A DNA stretch of 64,000 bases from Incurvaria masculella (Eukaryota; Arthropoda; Insecta; Lepidoptera; Incurvariidae): NCBI GenBank assembly GCA_946894095.1, contig OX335641.1, forward strand, positions 2,932,501 to 2,996,500, read 5' to 3'. The first letter of the stretch is position 1; each line of letters begins with the position of its first letter. Below are positions 1 to 12,400 of the stretch, piece by piece. The position numbers and the translations under genes were made by a program. The notes below the pieces were generated by a model that saw only the letters and a list, made by a program, of their open reading frames with translations, ran no database searches and had not been told where the DNA came from.

Positions 1-748
1 CGTCCTCCCCACCGTTAGATTTCTTAAGTACCTGACTCTAGATAATTAGTCTTCGAATTAATAATGTATTTACTAAAAATAAATAATCGACAAGGATCCC
101 TCACAAAGGCACCATCTTATTTATTACAGTCTTTCTTATTTCTATTCACTTTAACATATATTAATATTACTTAAAAACATATATTCATACCATAACGCCG
201 CTTCCCCGGAGGTGTAATCAGAGATGATAGAGCGCCCTAAGGTTCGATCACAGCGTACTTCTTTAGACTTCTTTACATACACATCATTTCATACATTCTA
301 TACGATTAAGGCTGTGGTGAACTCACAGAAAATCTAAGATTTGAAAAATTCAAAAGATACACTCTTAGTCCATTGGCCAAAGGACAACTTTGCACGACGA
401 CTGCCATTAAAATAGCCCAATCGTCTTCCGGGCCCTAACGTTTTCCAATCCTTAAACGTTGTCAGATTTTAATATATTTTTTATGTTTTTTTTAATATCG
501 GTATTTTTCAGTAAAACTAAATCGGAAATGAACGTAAAAAGGACAACTTTTTCCATTATTTATTAGCCAATATTTTCCAATCTAAAAGGTATATGAAAAA
601 ATATTTTTTTTTTCATATACCTTTACAAAAATACCTATACCTAATATACCTAATAATATATACCTAATAAAAATAAAACATACAGACGTGGATTTCTACA
701 ATATATTTCAGAAAACAAAATTTCAAAAACCTATTAAAATATTAACAG
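1..748. other. Gene-free, with a fragment of a shared repeat
   Basis: AT-rich. At about 205-310 it carries a repeat (AGAGATGATAGAGCGCC, GGTTCGATCAC) also seen at 6165-6280 and, inverted, at 40860-40965. The GGTTCGATCAC resembles a pol III B box, so the repeat may be SINE-derived. Confidence 0.5.
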
Positions 749-871
749 TCGTATTCAGAGAGAAGCTGTCAAAACTTAGACGATGTTCGCACCGGACTTA
801 CCATACAAACACCCGTTTTGTCCGACCTTAATACGGGTGCCAAAGTTAGTCCACCCTCTCTGAATACGACA
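749..871. mobile_element. Small MITE with GTCGTATTCAGAGAG ends
   Basis: About 123 bp bounded by GTCGTATTCAGAGAG and its inverse (CTCTCTGAATACGAC). No ORF. A similar end-like fragment (GTCGTATTCACAGTGA) lies near 4464. Confidence 0.75.
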
Positions 872-2549
872 GTAAGAGCATGGAAACAGTTATCGCCCGT
901 AGTGTAGGGAATTGATAGGCTCTTTTATGGGTGCTATGTTGGGTAACGAGACTTATTGGTTTTTAAAATGAATTAATTTGGTATAAATGTGTCGAATACA
1001 TTTTTGCGGATTAATTTTTTTGGAAAGAAATGAAATTCTCGTATTAGTATATTTACTCATTACAGTCTTAGCCAATTCAAAATTATTATTGACAAAATTT
1101 TCGCAGCCCCCTTAAAAGTTCGAAAGCTCATGGGCGTCGTCAGGCACCTTAAGAGGTCCTGGCCGCGCTTTACATAAAAAAAGTCACTGGCACCTCCAGG
1201 TCAACTCTGGCCGGGTTGCCAGTGACCCCCGGCCGGGTTGGTACAATCCTATAGAATGAAAGTTGGTCGACGCTGAAATTGAATTGACCCTTTTATATGT
1301 TCAGCTCAATGCAGGCATGCTCAAATATGCGGGAGATTCTAGCATGTCACCTAGTTCCTTAGGGTATACAGTGTGATGATAATAGTTATGATATCAATCA
1401 TAAAGTTCCGGTAATATATTATGTAGTTATTAAATAAAATACATTCCAGCCTAGAGAACCAGGCGAGATACGAAGAAGTTCAATTTGTGTGCAGCTAAAC
1501 TAGATAAAAGATATAATTAACAGAGACAAATATGTTTATTTAAAGTTTGAGTAGGTACTAACTTCTTGCTAGAAATTACAATTGGGTACAGCATTAACGT
1601 GTAATCTTCTTTTATAATTAGATAGAATTTGGATTGCAGATTTATCAAAATGTTCAGAACACCATTGTGCTTGTTCGTTTTGGTACCCAGGTATCATGAT
1701 TATTGCAAGATTTTGCCCACAATTGTCGCCTGTACGGATCTAAAAACGCTAAGAAGCAAATAAAAAAGTTCATTAAATGGCACTGCATCACAGACACACA
1801 CAGTACATATACATAACGGTTTAAGTTTACTTCTATTTTGTCCTATATTTCACCCTTACGGAACCCACTTTCTACGTGTATATTTTAGAAGTAAATGCCC
1901 TTATTAACACTTGATATATGATAAAGAACAACATTATTAATGAATGATCCCATTTCTTAAATAATATTGTAATAATATTGAATAATTCACTTATTGTCAT
2001 TGTAAAATTTCCATTTTATTCCACTAATAAAATAATAGTCTAGGTAGCATTGAGAAAATAAGAATTGATTAATTGTCTTTAATAAATCGACAATCTCCCG
2101 AAATCTATATTTGGTGAACATCACTATTCACCCACTCCATATTGTCTATGGTCAGGAGCAGCAGGCTATCGGGCCGACTAGTCCAGTGCAGCATAGCAAT
2201 GAGTCAACGAGTGCGCAGATCGATCTACCAATCGGTTGGTAGGCAAATGGTTGATATCGAACAGGTTTTATTGTGTTTTACACTCAATTACATTACTTTG
2301 AGACTCAAAAATACTTACTGGTGAAAGGTCACATTGTCTTTTTGTAAACTTAATGTTCCTGATCTATTTTTGAACCGAAACACACTACAACTCGGTATTT
2401 TTGTCTGAAGCGTTTCGCGCACGCAAGGTGGATCGAGTCTAGTAAAATGTACGGAGAAACTAGTTTTATATAAAACGTATGCCCGCCGAGCCTATGCTTT
2501 TGGCAGAGGGGTTAGCCCACCGATGGCGTCTCCCGTCCTAAATGCTCTA
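872..2549. other. No recognised gene or element
   Basis: AT-rich. The only GC-rich island (about 1120-1240, with CACTGGCACCTCC and GGCCGGGTTG repeats) has no long ORF. Confidence 0.5.
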
Positions 2550-2735
2550 AGGCGCACATGCTCTCAACCGAGCGCGCTTTGTACGATCTGTTTGCGGTCT
2601 AGAGCCACGTTCCTTATGTCAAAATGACGTTCACGGGAGTGAATATAAGCAATTCGGAACGGTCATGTACGCGTACATTGTGAATTCTTCGCAATTTAAA
2701 CATTTCGGAATGCAGTGTATGACAACTGTGGCTGA
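2550..2735 (-). repeat. Repeat shared in inverted orientation with 32555-32735
   Basis: Shares long identical stretches (for example CACAATGTACGCGTACATGA on the minus strand, CGAACGGTCATGTACGCG on plus) with the copy in Ino80 intron 24. No ORF; class unknown. Confidence 0.7.
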
Positions 2736-2985
2736 CAGCGTGAATACAGTTGGTCCGAATCGCACTGACAGTACTCAGAACAGCAAGATTGTTACATTTA
2801 AATGAAGGTTGATGGCTTCAAACCATAATTTTAGTTTCATTTTCATTTCATTTCATTTATTTAAACTTTTTGGTAGTCAACCTACACCAAGTTACGTCAC
2901 AAAGATCCGCGGATTCGATCAACCCAGTAAAGAAGAACCCGCAAAGAAACTTCACGGGTTTACATAACATATTTTTCAGTCTGAC

Positions 2986-4022
2986 TTAATGGCCTGTATA
3001 AAGGACACCCGCAGGTACGATATACATATTTTGATCTTTTGGAATTAATGATACGTCATCAGGAAATAAAACCATCTCGATGTCTATTGCGATGCGGCTT
3101 GAAATGTCATTAATGTAAATAAAAAACCACAATGGTCCTAGAATTGAGCCCCGCTGTACGCCTATAGTGATCATCAGACTTAGTACCGTTTACATCACAA
3201 ACATGCAGCCCCAGCATGGTATGTGCTAAGCTCAGCCACTCAGAGGAAGAGAATCCAGGTCCAGCAAAACGTCACCCTCCGCATGATAGTGGGGGCCGGG
3301 CGCTACGTCAGAAATGACGTAATCGCCAACGACGTGCAGATGCCACCGGTGGAGGAATTTATTGTGAAGCTCGCGCGCCGCATGTTTGAGCGCGCTGATG
3401 CTTCACCACATCCACACCTCACCAGTCTTGCCCCCCTGCACGCACGGCCGCCCGAAGGACGCCCGCTGCCCCGAGAGCTGCTGCTGCACTCCCTGTCGTT
3501 CGGCCAGGAACGACGTGGTTGAATGCAGCGCTTGCCCGATGGCTCGAGGAAATGATGCCCAGCCCGCCGCTACCCCATAGCGGCTGACCAAGGACCGGCA
3601 CTGCAGAGCATGCCGAGAAGCAGTCCGGGTAATAGGGGATACCCTCAGGCCCGTACCTGCACACAAACCGTGCAGAAGACCCAGACGACGACAAACTTGT
3701 GTTCTATTTGACAGGTATGTTTTACATATGCTTAATTCCATTTCTCTAATGCCATAATGTTCTAGTTTCCCTAGTATTATTTTGTACACAGTACACAGTC
3801 AAACGATTTTGATAGATCACAAAAAATGCCGTAGTTACTCATCGAGTTATCTAGAGAAGTTAAAACCGATGTCATCCTCGACCCAATGGCATCTCCTGTT
3901 GACCTACACTTACGAAATCCGAATTGATTATAATGAATTACACTGTGAATGTAAAAGACATTTACTAATTTTTTATCTATAATGTTTTCAAACATTTTGC
4001 TGAACACTGGTAGTAAGGACAC
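2986..4022 (-). pseudogene. Broken non-LTR reverse transcriptase, interrupted
   Basis: On the minus strand 4022-3777 reads NQFGFRKCRSTGDAI and FCDLSKSFDCV; a frameshift near 3780 leads to GKLEHYGIREMELSICKTYL (3780-3695); 3174-2986 gives GVQRGSILGPLWFFIYINDI and FPDDVSLI, a degenerate active-site box (FADD expected). The gap between 3690 and 3180 is filled by another LINE fragment. Jockey/CR1-type RT remnant with several breaks. Confidence 0.8.
3185..3525 (+). pseudogene. C-terminal fragment of a second non-LTR RT, opposite strand
   Basis: SATQRKRIQVQQNVTLRMIV and AGRYVRNDVIANDVQMPPVE match the C-terminus of Jockey-type RTs (TLQ..Q...LR.I..A.RYVRN..I..D...P...E). GC-rich, sitting inside the minus-strand RT remnant. 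Confidence 0.75.
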
Positions 4023-4029
4023 AGGCCGA

Positions 4030-6160
4030 TATACAGGCCAGGCATGACGACAACATGACTAAAAAGTATCAAGAGCCAATTTATCTTCTCCGGCAACATC
4101 AAAGGACAATGACCAAAATAAAACAGTAGACGAAGTTGTGAATGTAATAGGAAAGTATGAACGTGCTTTAAACTTTAAATCAATAAAATACATTTTCGTG
4201 GTAGTAGCCAGTTCTTGATTTATTTTTTAAAATACACGAAGCATTAGGAAGGCCCGGGTCAAGCGAGTTTAGGGAAATTATATATTTTTTCTAAGGAGTA
4301 ACTGATAGCTTGTAGAAACTATATTCTTAAAGTCACTATGGGGCTTGCATAGTCGGTGACGGATTAAGCCCCAAATAAACATATGGACAAAAAATATATG
4401 TTTCTTTACTCATGATCCTTCTCTATTGCGTAGCATGTTAAGAATACAATATAGACGTTTATAGTCGTATTCACAGTGAACCGACAAAAGCTTAGTACGA
4501 GATGAATCGAAATATTGATTATGTTTTTGTGATATTTTCTTTCCCACGACTAATTTTGATTAGCTTAATTAAGAACAATATATTTCCGGATAACCATGGA
4601 GAAAATTTAGTAATTTCAGTTACATAGATTGAGTAAATAAAATTGTCAAATATATTCTGTTATATTTTGTGTGGTATCTGACATCTTTGACAGATCTTTT
4701 AGGTGATCTCGCTTAGACGCCACCTGTCGTGATAAATAAGCAGTTTTCTTCCCCATTGTCGCTTCTATAGCAAATGAGGTTATTAAGAAAAAAAATCTTA
4801 AAACGTATTCATAAGTATTTATTTACATTTCCCTTCGATATAATGGGTTTAAATTATTGATTAAAAAAATTTGTAACACAGAACTGCTTTTTTGGGAATC
4901 TACTGCCAGGTATTTCATTCAAACTGGCAACGGTTTTCTTGGTCATAGCATAATGGTCATTGGCCTTTCCGTCAAAAACATCACAAATGCTGATATATAA
5001 AAACAATATTTTGTCTATGGTCTGCTATAGTCACCAATATGACAGCTTTGTTTTCCTCTTTCGTATTAACGTTCCCCTAGTATTCTAGTTATGTCTCGTT
5101 TTATCATATGCTGATAGAAAGGAACATGCAGTATTTTCTGATCGAAAAAGTCAGGGCGTGATGGCGGTTGCGTGGTCGTGTGAGCGCGAGTCGGCAATGG
5201 GTAGTTGTGTGATATTTGACGGCGCGGGCGACCGCTGTCGGATACCGCGCGGCGCTTTATATCGCCATCTTGTAGCGGACGCGATGATGGGTCGAGGTTC
5301 ATGACAAGAGCTCCGCGAGAGCACGCCACACATTGCACCTATTACTCACTTTTCAAGTAAGTTTATTTTGTATTTGGCTGCCTTGCGAGGGAATATTTAT
5401 AACTGGACGACAGTGGTTCAGGCTGGCCTGTTCGTTGCGTTTTTGTTTTTATTGGAACGTTAACTCTAAAATTTCCCTTCACACGTTCTTTCAACGACTT
5501 ATCCTGTCTTCCATATTTGCCAATGCCGGTATAGTTCAGGCTTAACATTAATATTTCAATCATTGTTACCTATTTACGGTTAGTATAATTCTGTTGTGTA
5601 ACGTGAGATTCAAATTTCGGCCCTTTCGGAGTGCACTATTATTTCGTGAAACATTTTGTATTATTTTATAATGAAGATTCTTGCAGTGTAGTAAGTGGTT
5701 GGCAAAATGTGTAAATTATATGACGATATTATTATATATTCTTAGATGATATATTCTTATTCGGGTATTTCCTATAAGATTGCATTTTTCTCTATTGGGT
5801 ATTTTTATTTAGAAAATAAAATCCTTGAAATACAGCCTTGAACAAAGCTATTCTCCTGTAGATTTTCCCGCTAAGTTGTAGAAGACGTATTTTAACAGTC
5901 AACTCAAGAAAAGAGCCTTAAATATCCATGTTTTGTACACTTAATGTGCCTAAAATCTTTACAATTTTAATTTGATTTCAGATGTATATTAAAAAATGTA
6001 AATAAATATAAACATTCTCACTGGTAACATTTCTGGCTCCCGAAAACAATATTTAGGGGGCAGGCATTACTTAAGTCAATGACTGAAATGTATGTTTCCA
6101 TTCTATAAGACCAAAAAATTGAAAGATAAATCTACATAAATACACACATGCATACCTTCA
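4030..6160. other. No recognised gene
   Basis: AT-rich. A short motif near 4333-4385 (GTCACTATGGGGCTTGCAT) recurs at 23581-23630. The GC-richer stretch 5150-5340 has only unremarkable short ORFs. Confidence 0.45.
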
Positions 6161-6164
6161 CGCA

Positions 6165-6280
6165 ACTTTCCTGGAGGGGTAGGCAGAGATGATAGAGTGC
6201 CATACGGTACGATCGCAGCACACTTATCTTTCGCTTCATCTACAGACATACATCTTTTCATACATGCTCTACGATTATTT
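6165..6280 (+). repeat. Shared repeat, copy 2
   Basis: Second copy of the AGAGATGATAGAG repeat of 205-310. Carries GGTACGATCGC where a B box would lie. Confidence 0.55.
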
Positions 6281-6481
6281 GTAAATTTACATAAATTTGA
6301 TTAATGTTTGCCGTCTTAGAACGTTTAGTCCATTGCATTTAATTGTTAGAATTCAGAAGGTTTATTGGCAAAATAATAGAGGGACTACGTTGAAAAAGTA
6401 TACTATGAAATATTCATGGGCACGACACGTCGATGCGAGGAAGGATGGAAGATTGTCGAGCATGACTGCGATAGGCACATG

Positions 6482-7290
6482 ATTTTGGTGACGACTCCAA
6501 TATGTTTTAATGTTCATCTTTGCAGGCTATGTCCGTAGCGCAGGCATAGCCTTAAATCAATGTATGTAGGTATAATCTTAAACACTGTGTTAGTAGGAGG
6601 CATTGATTTGCTAACTGTTCCAATGACGTCAAAATAACTCTATACAAAGCGTACTACCAGTCGTTCTACACATGCCAGTTATGGACGAACTACATGAAAT
6701 GAGCGTACAACACCCTGCGTGTTCAATGTAATAACGCATTTCGTTGTATCATGGGTCTCCCCTGGCGGAGTAGCGCTTCTGGTATGTTCGTTGAGAATAG
6801 AGTTAATGACTTTAATGCCATTATGAGGCAAAAAATTGCAGAATTCCGAAAAAACACTAGTGAAAGCCAAAACGAAATAATAAAAGGTATTACAAGTCAA
6901 TTCAATGCCGAAATATTTGTTATTCTGGCATAGCTTTATGTTTATAACTTTTTAAATGTACTAACCATGTAATATCTACTAACAACATATGGGTCATGAC
7001 CTGAAATAAAAATTATTATTATTATTCACAGTATATATATATTATCAAATTTTAGGTTTACATTATTTAATACAAACATCTATTGTATTTTATTATTATT
7101 ATTATTATTATTACGAAAAGAGGGACTGTAGGAGAATTCCAAATTGGGTATACTGCAGATGGCGAAATTGGTCAGACGCAGTACCCGCGAATGGTATGTT
7201 TTGCTGGTTCGGGTCTATCCTTGCAGTATATTCGTAAAGTAGTTATTTTTACAGGGATATTTCTTTAATTAATGTCAGTCGATTATGCAT
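6482..7290 (+). repeat. Interspersed repeat split by a LINE fragment
   Basis: The left part (6482-6602) and right part (about 7105-7290, GCAGTATATTCGTAAAGTAG) are contiguous in the copies at 13095-13440 and, inverted, 24715-24890. The LINE 3' fragment at about 6603-7105 is therefore a later insertion. Confidence 0.75.
6640..7027 (+). pseudogene. 3' end of a non-LTR retrotransposon with (ATT)n tail
   Basis: Translates as YYQSFYTCQLW, then AYNTLRVQCNNAFRCIMGLP and SASGMFVENRVNDFNAIMRQ, a common RT C-terminus of CR1/Jockey-type LINEs, with one in-frame stop. Followed by a short 3' UTR and ATTATTATTATT at 7011-7025; a further ATT run lies at 7091-7113. Confidence 0.75.
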
Positions 7291-7319
7291 ACTTACATGT
7301 AACATTCCATGTTACATTA

Positions 7320-8620
7320 TAGTATACTAGCTGAGATACCCGGCTCCTCTCGGTTCAATTTAGTTTCAGACTGATGTCGGGTGAACCTAACATTTTATAT
7401 TATACTAGCTGCGGTACCAGGCTTCGCTCGGGTCCATGTCGTGTTGGATTGATTTTGATCTGAATTATTTACTGGATAAAAAGTAAACCACCAAGCCTCA
7501 AATTTGGTAGATGGATACATAGTCCTGGAGAATATGTATCCAACTACAAAATTTAATCAAAATTGTTTGAACATGATTGTTGAAGGCATGATTTAATGAT
7601 AAACATCGACATATTCCCATTTAGAGCTTCGTAAACATTTGGGAGCGAATTTTAAAAGCATGTGCCGCCAGACCTTTACTGCACTGGCACTGCTACATAG
7701 AAATTGATACAAAACCAACAAAGGCGGGATTAACCCTACCGCCTTCCTTACTTTTACAAAGTTTTATAAGGAATACGAACCACAGCCACCTTCAACATCG
7801 AAAATGGTAACCACTCCGGAATCTGACTGCGCCCAGAGTTGATATACGTTGATAAAATACGCTAATAAATCGGGCGAGTGGTTCAAAGTTATCGCTCTAC
7901 ATGATATCGTGGAACTTTCTGTAGGCCTTTTTAACACCTACAATTTTCAAGTACATAGTTTTCATTTTTCTCTTAAGGTTTTATTAAATATTTAAAAATT
8001 ACATACGCAATCCTTGCTCGTTGATCGCTCCTTATATTAATGAAAACCGTATCAAAAAGTCCGTTGCGTGGCTTAGAAGAAGTAAACGGAGAAACAAACG
8101 CAGATAGCGATTACCCCCCCAAGCCGCCGCCTCGGGGCATTTCGGTTTGTATGACAGCTTCATCTTAGCGTAAGCAAAACTGAATTATATATATAGCCTA
8201 TCCTGTGTCCCATGTAATCAAATATACGTGTAGTAAGTTTCATCACATTCGGATGATCGGTTTAAGAGTTATGGAGGAACATACATACATACATACATAC
8301 AGAACTGATTTCTAAAAATTGAGAATTTAGTTTTAGTATCATACATAAAGTCTACAAACGAAGTATCTTAGAAAACAAAGCAACTAACTCCATTAACACC
8401 CCTTACAGATTTATTATTGGTATAGATGAGTTTCCCCTACAAACTTTCACCCCCTTTTAGTTTAATTTTCGCCACAAAAGCTAGCCTATGTCCTTTCCCA
8501 AGGTTCAGACTCTCTATACCAAATTTCATCAAAATTGGTTCAGCGGTTTAGGTGTGAAAACGCAACAGACAGAGAGAGATTTACTTACTTTCGCATTTAT
8601 GCTATTAGTATGGATGCTGC
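7320..8620 (+). repeat. Lepidopteran dispersed repeat (ACTAGCTG start, TTAGTATGGATG end)
   Basis: Begins ACTAGCTGCGGTACCAGGCT (7392; a partial copy starts at 7325) and ends ATGCTATTAGTATGGATG (8615). Related copies: 20030-20290, 36403-36650, 40624-40800. A (CATA)n microsatellite lies at 8280-8302. Looks like a decayed non-autonomous retroelement; no coding sequence. Confidence 0.65.
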
Positions 8621-8669
8621 GCCTGGTGAGAGGCTCAGATCGGAGCCATGGAACTTAAAAATGCTTTAA

Positions 8670-9134
8670 AGCCCTGGTACTAGCCAAATCGCAAAGTTAG
8701 ACGAGGCATTCCAAGTTAACTCACTAAGTCTGACGATTAGAAGTGTCATTCTTACAATATATGATTCCTAGTCTAGGAATCAACCCTCGTTAATGTATAT
8801 TTCCTTTTTCTATACAAAATACATTGCGGAAACGGTGTCCATTTCCGAACTTTTTTGACTAAATGTAGAAATCTAAAAGCAAATGTATTTATTTTTTTAT
8901 GCATATATGTGCTGTTTTTGCTTATATCTAGAAATCATATTACTTTCAGATTCTAATGTGAAAAATTGACTTTTTTATAATAATTATTATTTAAATAAAT
9001 GATGGAATCAAAAAATATTAACAATCCATTATCAGTCTGGAGTTCTATTTGGACTTGCTGAGACGTTTCACTACGTATTATTACATTTATTTAATGGTGC
9101 ATTTGTATGGCGCGAGTCAACTAGTCCTAGTGTC
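8670..9134 (+). mobile_element. MITE family A, copy 1, TTAA-flanked
   Basis: Flanked by TTAA at 8666-8669 and 9135-9138. Terminal inverted repeats are imperfect around GGTACTAGCCAA at the left and its counterpart GACTAGTCCTAG at the right. No coding sequence. Contains a perfect hairpin GATTCCTAG-T-CTAGGAATC at 8763-8781. TTAA duplication is typical of piggyBac-type elements. A second copy lies inverted at 34455-34926. Confidence 0.88.
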
Positions 9135-9206
9135 TTAATAATTGAAAACCTCTAGGATGGCGCGAGTCAACTAGTCCTAGTGCCTCAATAATTGAAAACC
9201 TCTAGG
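9107..9206 (+). repeat. 50-bp tandem duplication carrying two uORFs before Ino80 ATG
   Basis: Units 9107-9156 and 9157-9206 differ at two positions. Each starts ATGGCGCGAGTCAACTAG, an upstream ORF of five codons and a stop (9107-9124, 9157-9174). The Ino80 ATG at 9207 is in register as a third start (ATGGCCGAG). The first unit contains the end of the adjacent MITE, so MITE terminus plus spacer was duplicated. If transcribed, both uORFs would meet scanning ribosomes first. Confidence 0.9.
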
Positions 9207-9438
9207 ATGGCCGAGAAGACAATAGCGGGCACGAGGCAGCTGCGGCCGCACGAGGTGGCGCGGCCGGCGCACCTGCGGCGGCTCGAGGCGGCGCTGGACG
9301 CGCGCGCGTTCGTCGCGCACGCGGAGCGCGCGCTCGCCGCCGCGCGCAGCGACAGCGACGGCGACTCGGACGCGCGCCCCGCCGCCGAGATGTCCAAGGG
9401 CGACCGCATGATGCACGGTGTCGTCACCACCAAGCGAG
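9207..9438 (+). CDS. Ino80: Ino80 exon 1
   Basis: Encodes residues 1-77 plus one base. The [13 protein letters not shown] segment followed by a Ser/Asp-rich stretch lines up with the LQYLERALRLDHF region of human INO80. Donor GTAATA at 9439. The sequence CCTCTAG directly before the ATG could also act as a 3' splice site for an unseen leader exon, so the exon may begin at 9206 rather than in the upstream repeat. Confidence 0.88.
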
Positions 9439-12400
9439 GTAATAATAGTAATCAATAATAAAATTATTTATTCACTTGTTAAGGATGTTCCGACCCGTAC
9501 AATGTTTTTTTTTACACAGAACGCAAAAAGTATTGCACTTTAAGGCACAAATTCGTCAAAAATATTAAATATAGCCATAGTAGTTGCAGCGAACACATAT
9601 TCACAATTTCAGGTTTAATGGTTTCGTTGTAATTGCTGATTAGAAGTTTTACACCGTTAGATGGCGCTGTTAAATAAAAATCGTATTTAAATAAATTGTA
9701 ACAAAACCAATAATCCTGAAATTGTGAAATTAATCTTGCTGCAAGTAATATGGCTATATTATTGTGTGCAAACAACTTTATATGGGTCGGAACAGCCTTA
9801 AGCAAAATCAAAACATGTAGGTACAGACATAGTAATCAAAACAGTAATAGGTTTTAGATAAGGTCGTAGGTGTTCATTTAAGAATGTTATTACTTAATAC
9901 TCTGAGGTGACTCGTCGTAGCCGCCGTTTTCTCATTAATCGTTGGATGAGTGCGATTCAATGAGTTGTTCAATGGTTCGGAATGCATGTAAAACTGTAGG
10001 TCCTAGTTTTCTACTAGGTGGTTGGATTAAGCCCGCCTGTCGCATTGGATGAAAAGATAGTCGTAGCGGCAATGAAACATTGTCCATGTGCTGTCAATAT
10101 CTAAACATCTTAAACTAAAAAAAGCACTTAGATTCGACCACATAGCTCTGGAGGTGTTGACATAGTTGCCAGTGAAAGGTACATATATGCAAATGTACAA
10201 AGGTACACCTATACATATGTACCTCCCATCACTTTTTAATATTATTATGAGAAAATGTTTCTTGACAATTTTTTAATATTGTTCCATACGTCTCCTAACG
10301 GTCACATTAAAGATATTTGAAAATGCACTCTCACTTATATAAACACAGAAATAGCAGAATTTTGATAGTTACCAACCACCGATAGAGCCGATGCACATAC
10401 ATAGTTACATATCAAATAGGAGAAGAGTTCCTAGAATGCTGCCAGTACTGTTTAGCAGCTTTCTTGGACATCTATCAGGCTTTTGACAGGTCATAAGAGT
10501 TTCCTCTAAATGAAAGGAAATTGAATTATAATTGGAAGGTTCTTCATGAAGGATATTACAATTGTTATTTTTTTATTTAACTGAAAGTGTGTTTATCAAT
10601 TTTCACCACTTTTAACACATTCATATGACTATCGCCAGAGCGGCAGAGCGACCGGCAGCGGCTGTTTAACCTGAGCTCGGTGGGCGGCGAGCGCGAGTGG
10701 CTTCGCAGCGTGCTTCTCTCCAGCTCCGGCTCCGATTCGAGCAGCGAGGAGGACACGCCCGAGGCGAAGGAGCACTATATCCGGCGGCTGCTCTCGCAGC
10801 ACGCTTTCCACAAGAAGCATGCGGCGAGACTGCACGAGAACCCCGCAGTAAGTGAATGGCTCATCACACTCGTCTGTTGCTCTCAAGAGCTGCTGTCAGT
10901 CGCCGTTCAACCTGAGCTCTGAGCAACGAGCGTAAGTGGCTCCGCAGCGTGGTTCTCTCTAGCTCTGGATCCGACTCGAGCAGCGAGGATGAATCCGAGG
11001 CGAACAGTATATTTGGCGGCTGCTTGAGAATCTCGCAGTAACACATCACACCTGTCTGGTCGCAAGAGCAGCTGACAGTCGCTGTTCAACTTGAGCTCTG
11101 AGCAACGAGCGTCAGTGGCTCTGCAGCGTGCTTCTCTCTAGCTCCGGTTCCAACTTAGCAGCGAGGATGAATCCGAGGCGAACGAGTTATTGTAAAACCA
11201 CTGACTGTAGTTATTTTGAATACAAGTTCTGAACGTGCAACATCGAATGTTTTCATTGCACTAAATATTGCACTGTGAAGTTCATACGTGTTCATATGTG
11301 TAGTTGGAACTCAAGAGCAGGAGCGAATCGTAAGCGAACTGACTCGCCGGTTCGATCGCCATTAAATGTGAAAGTGGCCGCTCCAGTCCATCCTCGCTGC
11401 CCCCATGCGACCAACCATGAACAGTTTTGCATAATATTGTAGTTTGCTTGTGCACATTCACTTCCACTGATGATCCTTCTCTTGATGTTTTGAGGTGACA
11501 TCTACTTACACCCTCTTAACTATAACTAACTATATGGTGGTCGCGCAGTACTCCCGCTACATGTACTACGGCGCGGGCTTGCTGTCGACGGTGGACCGCT
11601 ACCCGGAGCGGCGCGGGCGCGGCGCGGCGGCGGGCGCGGCGCGGGGGCGCAGGCCGCGCGCCTCCGGCAAGCCGTCGTCGCGCGGCCGCCGCGGCCAGCC
11701 GGGCCGGGACGGCCGGGGCGCAGACGCGGTCAGTGCTAAATTCCTGCTAGCTTTTAAAAATAATACGAGTGGGCTCAACGCATTTCTGAGCGATTCAGAT
11801 TTCACGTAGGACAAAGACAAGTCCCCTTAATTACATACTAGGTTAATCATGCCCAGGAAGCCACCATCGCATTAAATTAACGACGTTCAAAGCAGCAATT
11901 TAAGTTTTCCGTGTTTTTCATCTAGTCCAACGGAGCTGTGCGATATAAGGAAATTCCTGACATGGCACATTTTCTCATGCACACCATGACAGTAGTTGTG
12001 GTAATATTGTCCAGAACCATCTTACCTGAAACTATCCTTCCGGTTTGTGTAGTAACCGGCGTCACTTGCGATCATCCCAAAAACTGCAAAGTTTGGTTTC
12101 ATGTAAAACTTTACAAACAGAAGGTTTGATTGATTCATTGATTGAAAATTATTTAATACACCACAAAAAAAAACAATTTACAAAAGAAAGTATAGTGCAA
12201 TAACAACATAAGTCGGGCGCAAAGGCGGGCTCATCCCTCAAAGAGATTTCTTGACCTTAGCTCCTAAAGGCTTCACCGAACATATCCGAACCATTTGGCA
12301 GTAGAGGAGAGTTTTACTTGAGGTCTGGACTAGGGGTGACCACTCTTATTTGAGCACTAACATTTCGGCTCCCTTCAAGCCTCTTCAGCTAGCCTGCGAA

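Noticed and set aside
3403..3789. 128-codon minus-strand ORF as a gene
   Set aside because: Its start is LINE RT sequence and the rest is antisense to another LINE fragment.
10868..11042. Functional mutually exclusive copy of exon 2
   Set aside because: The frame shifts by two bases near the NLSS codons and a TAA follows in the exon 2 frame, so simple exchange is not possible.
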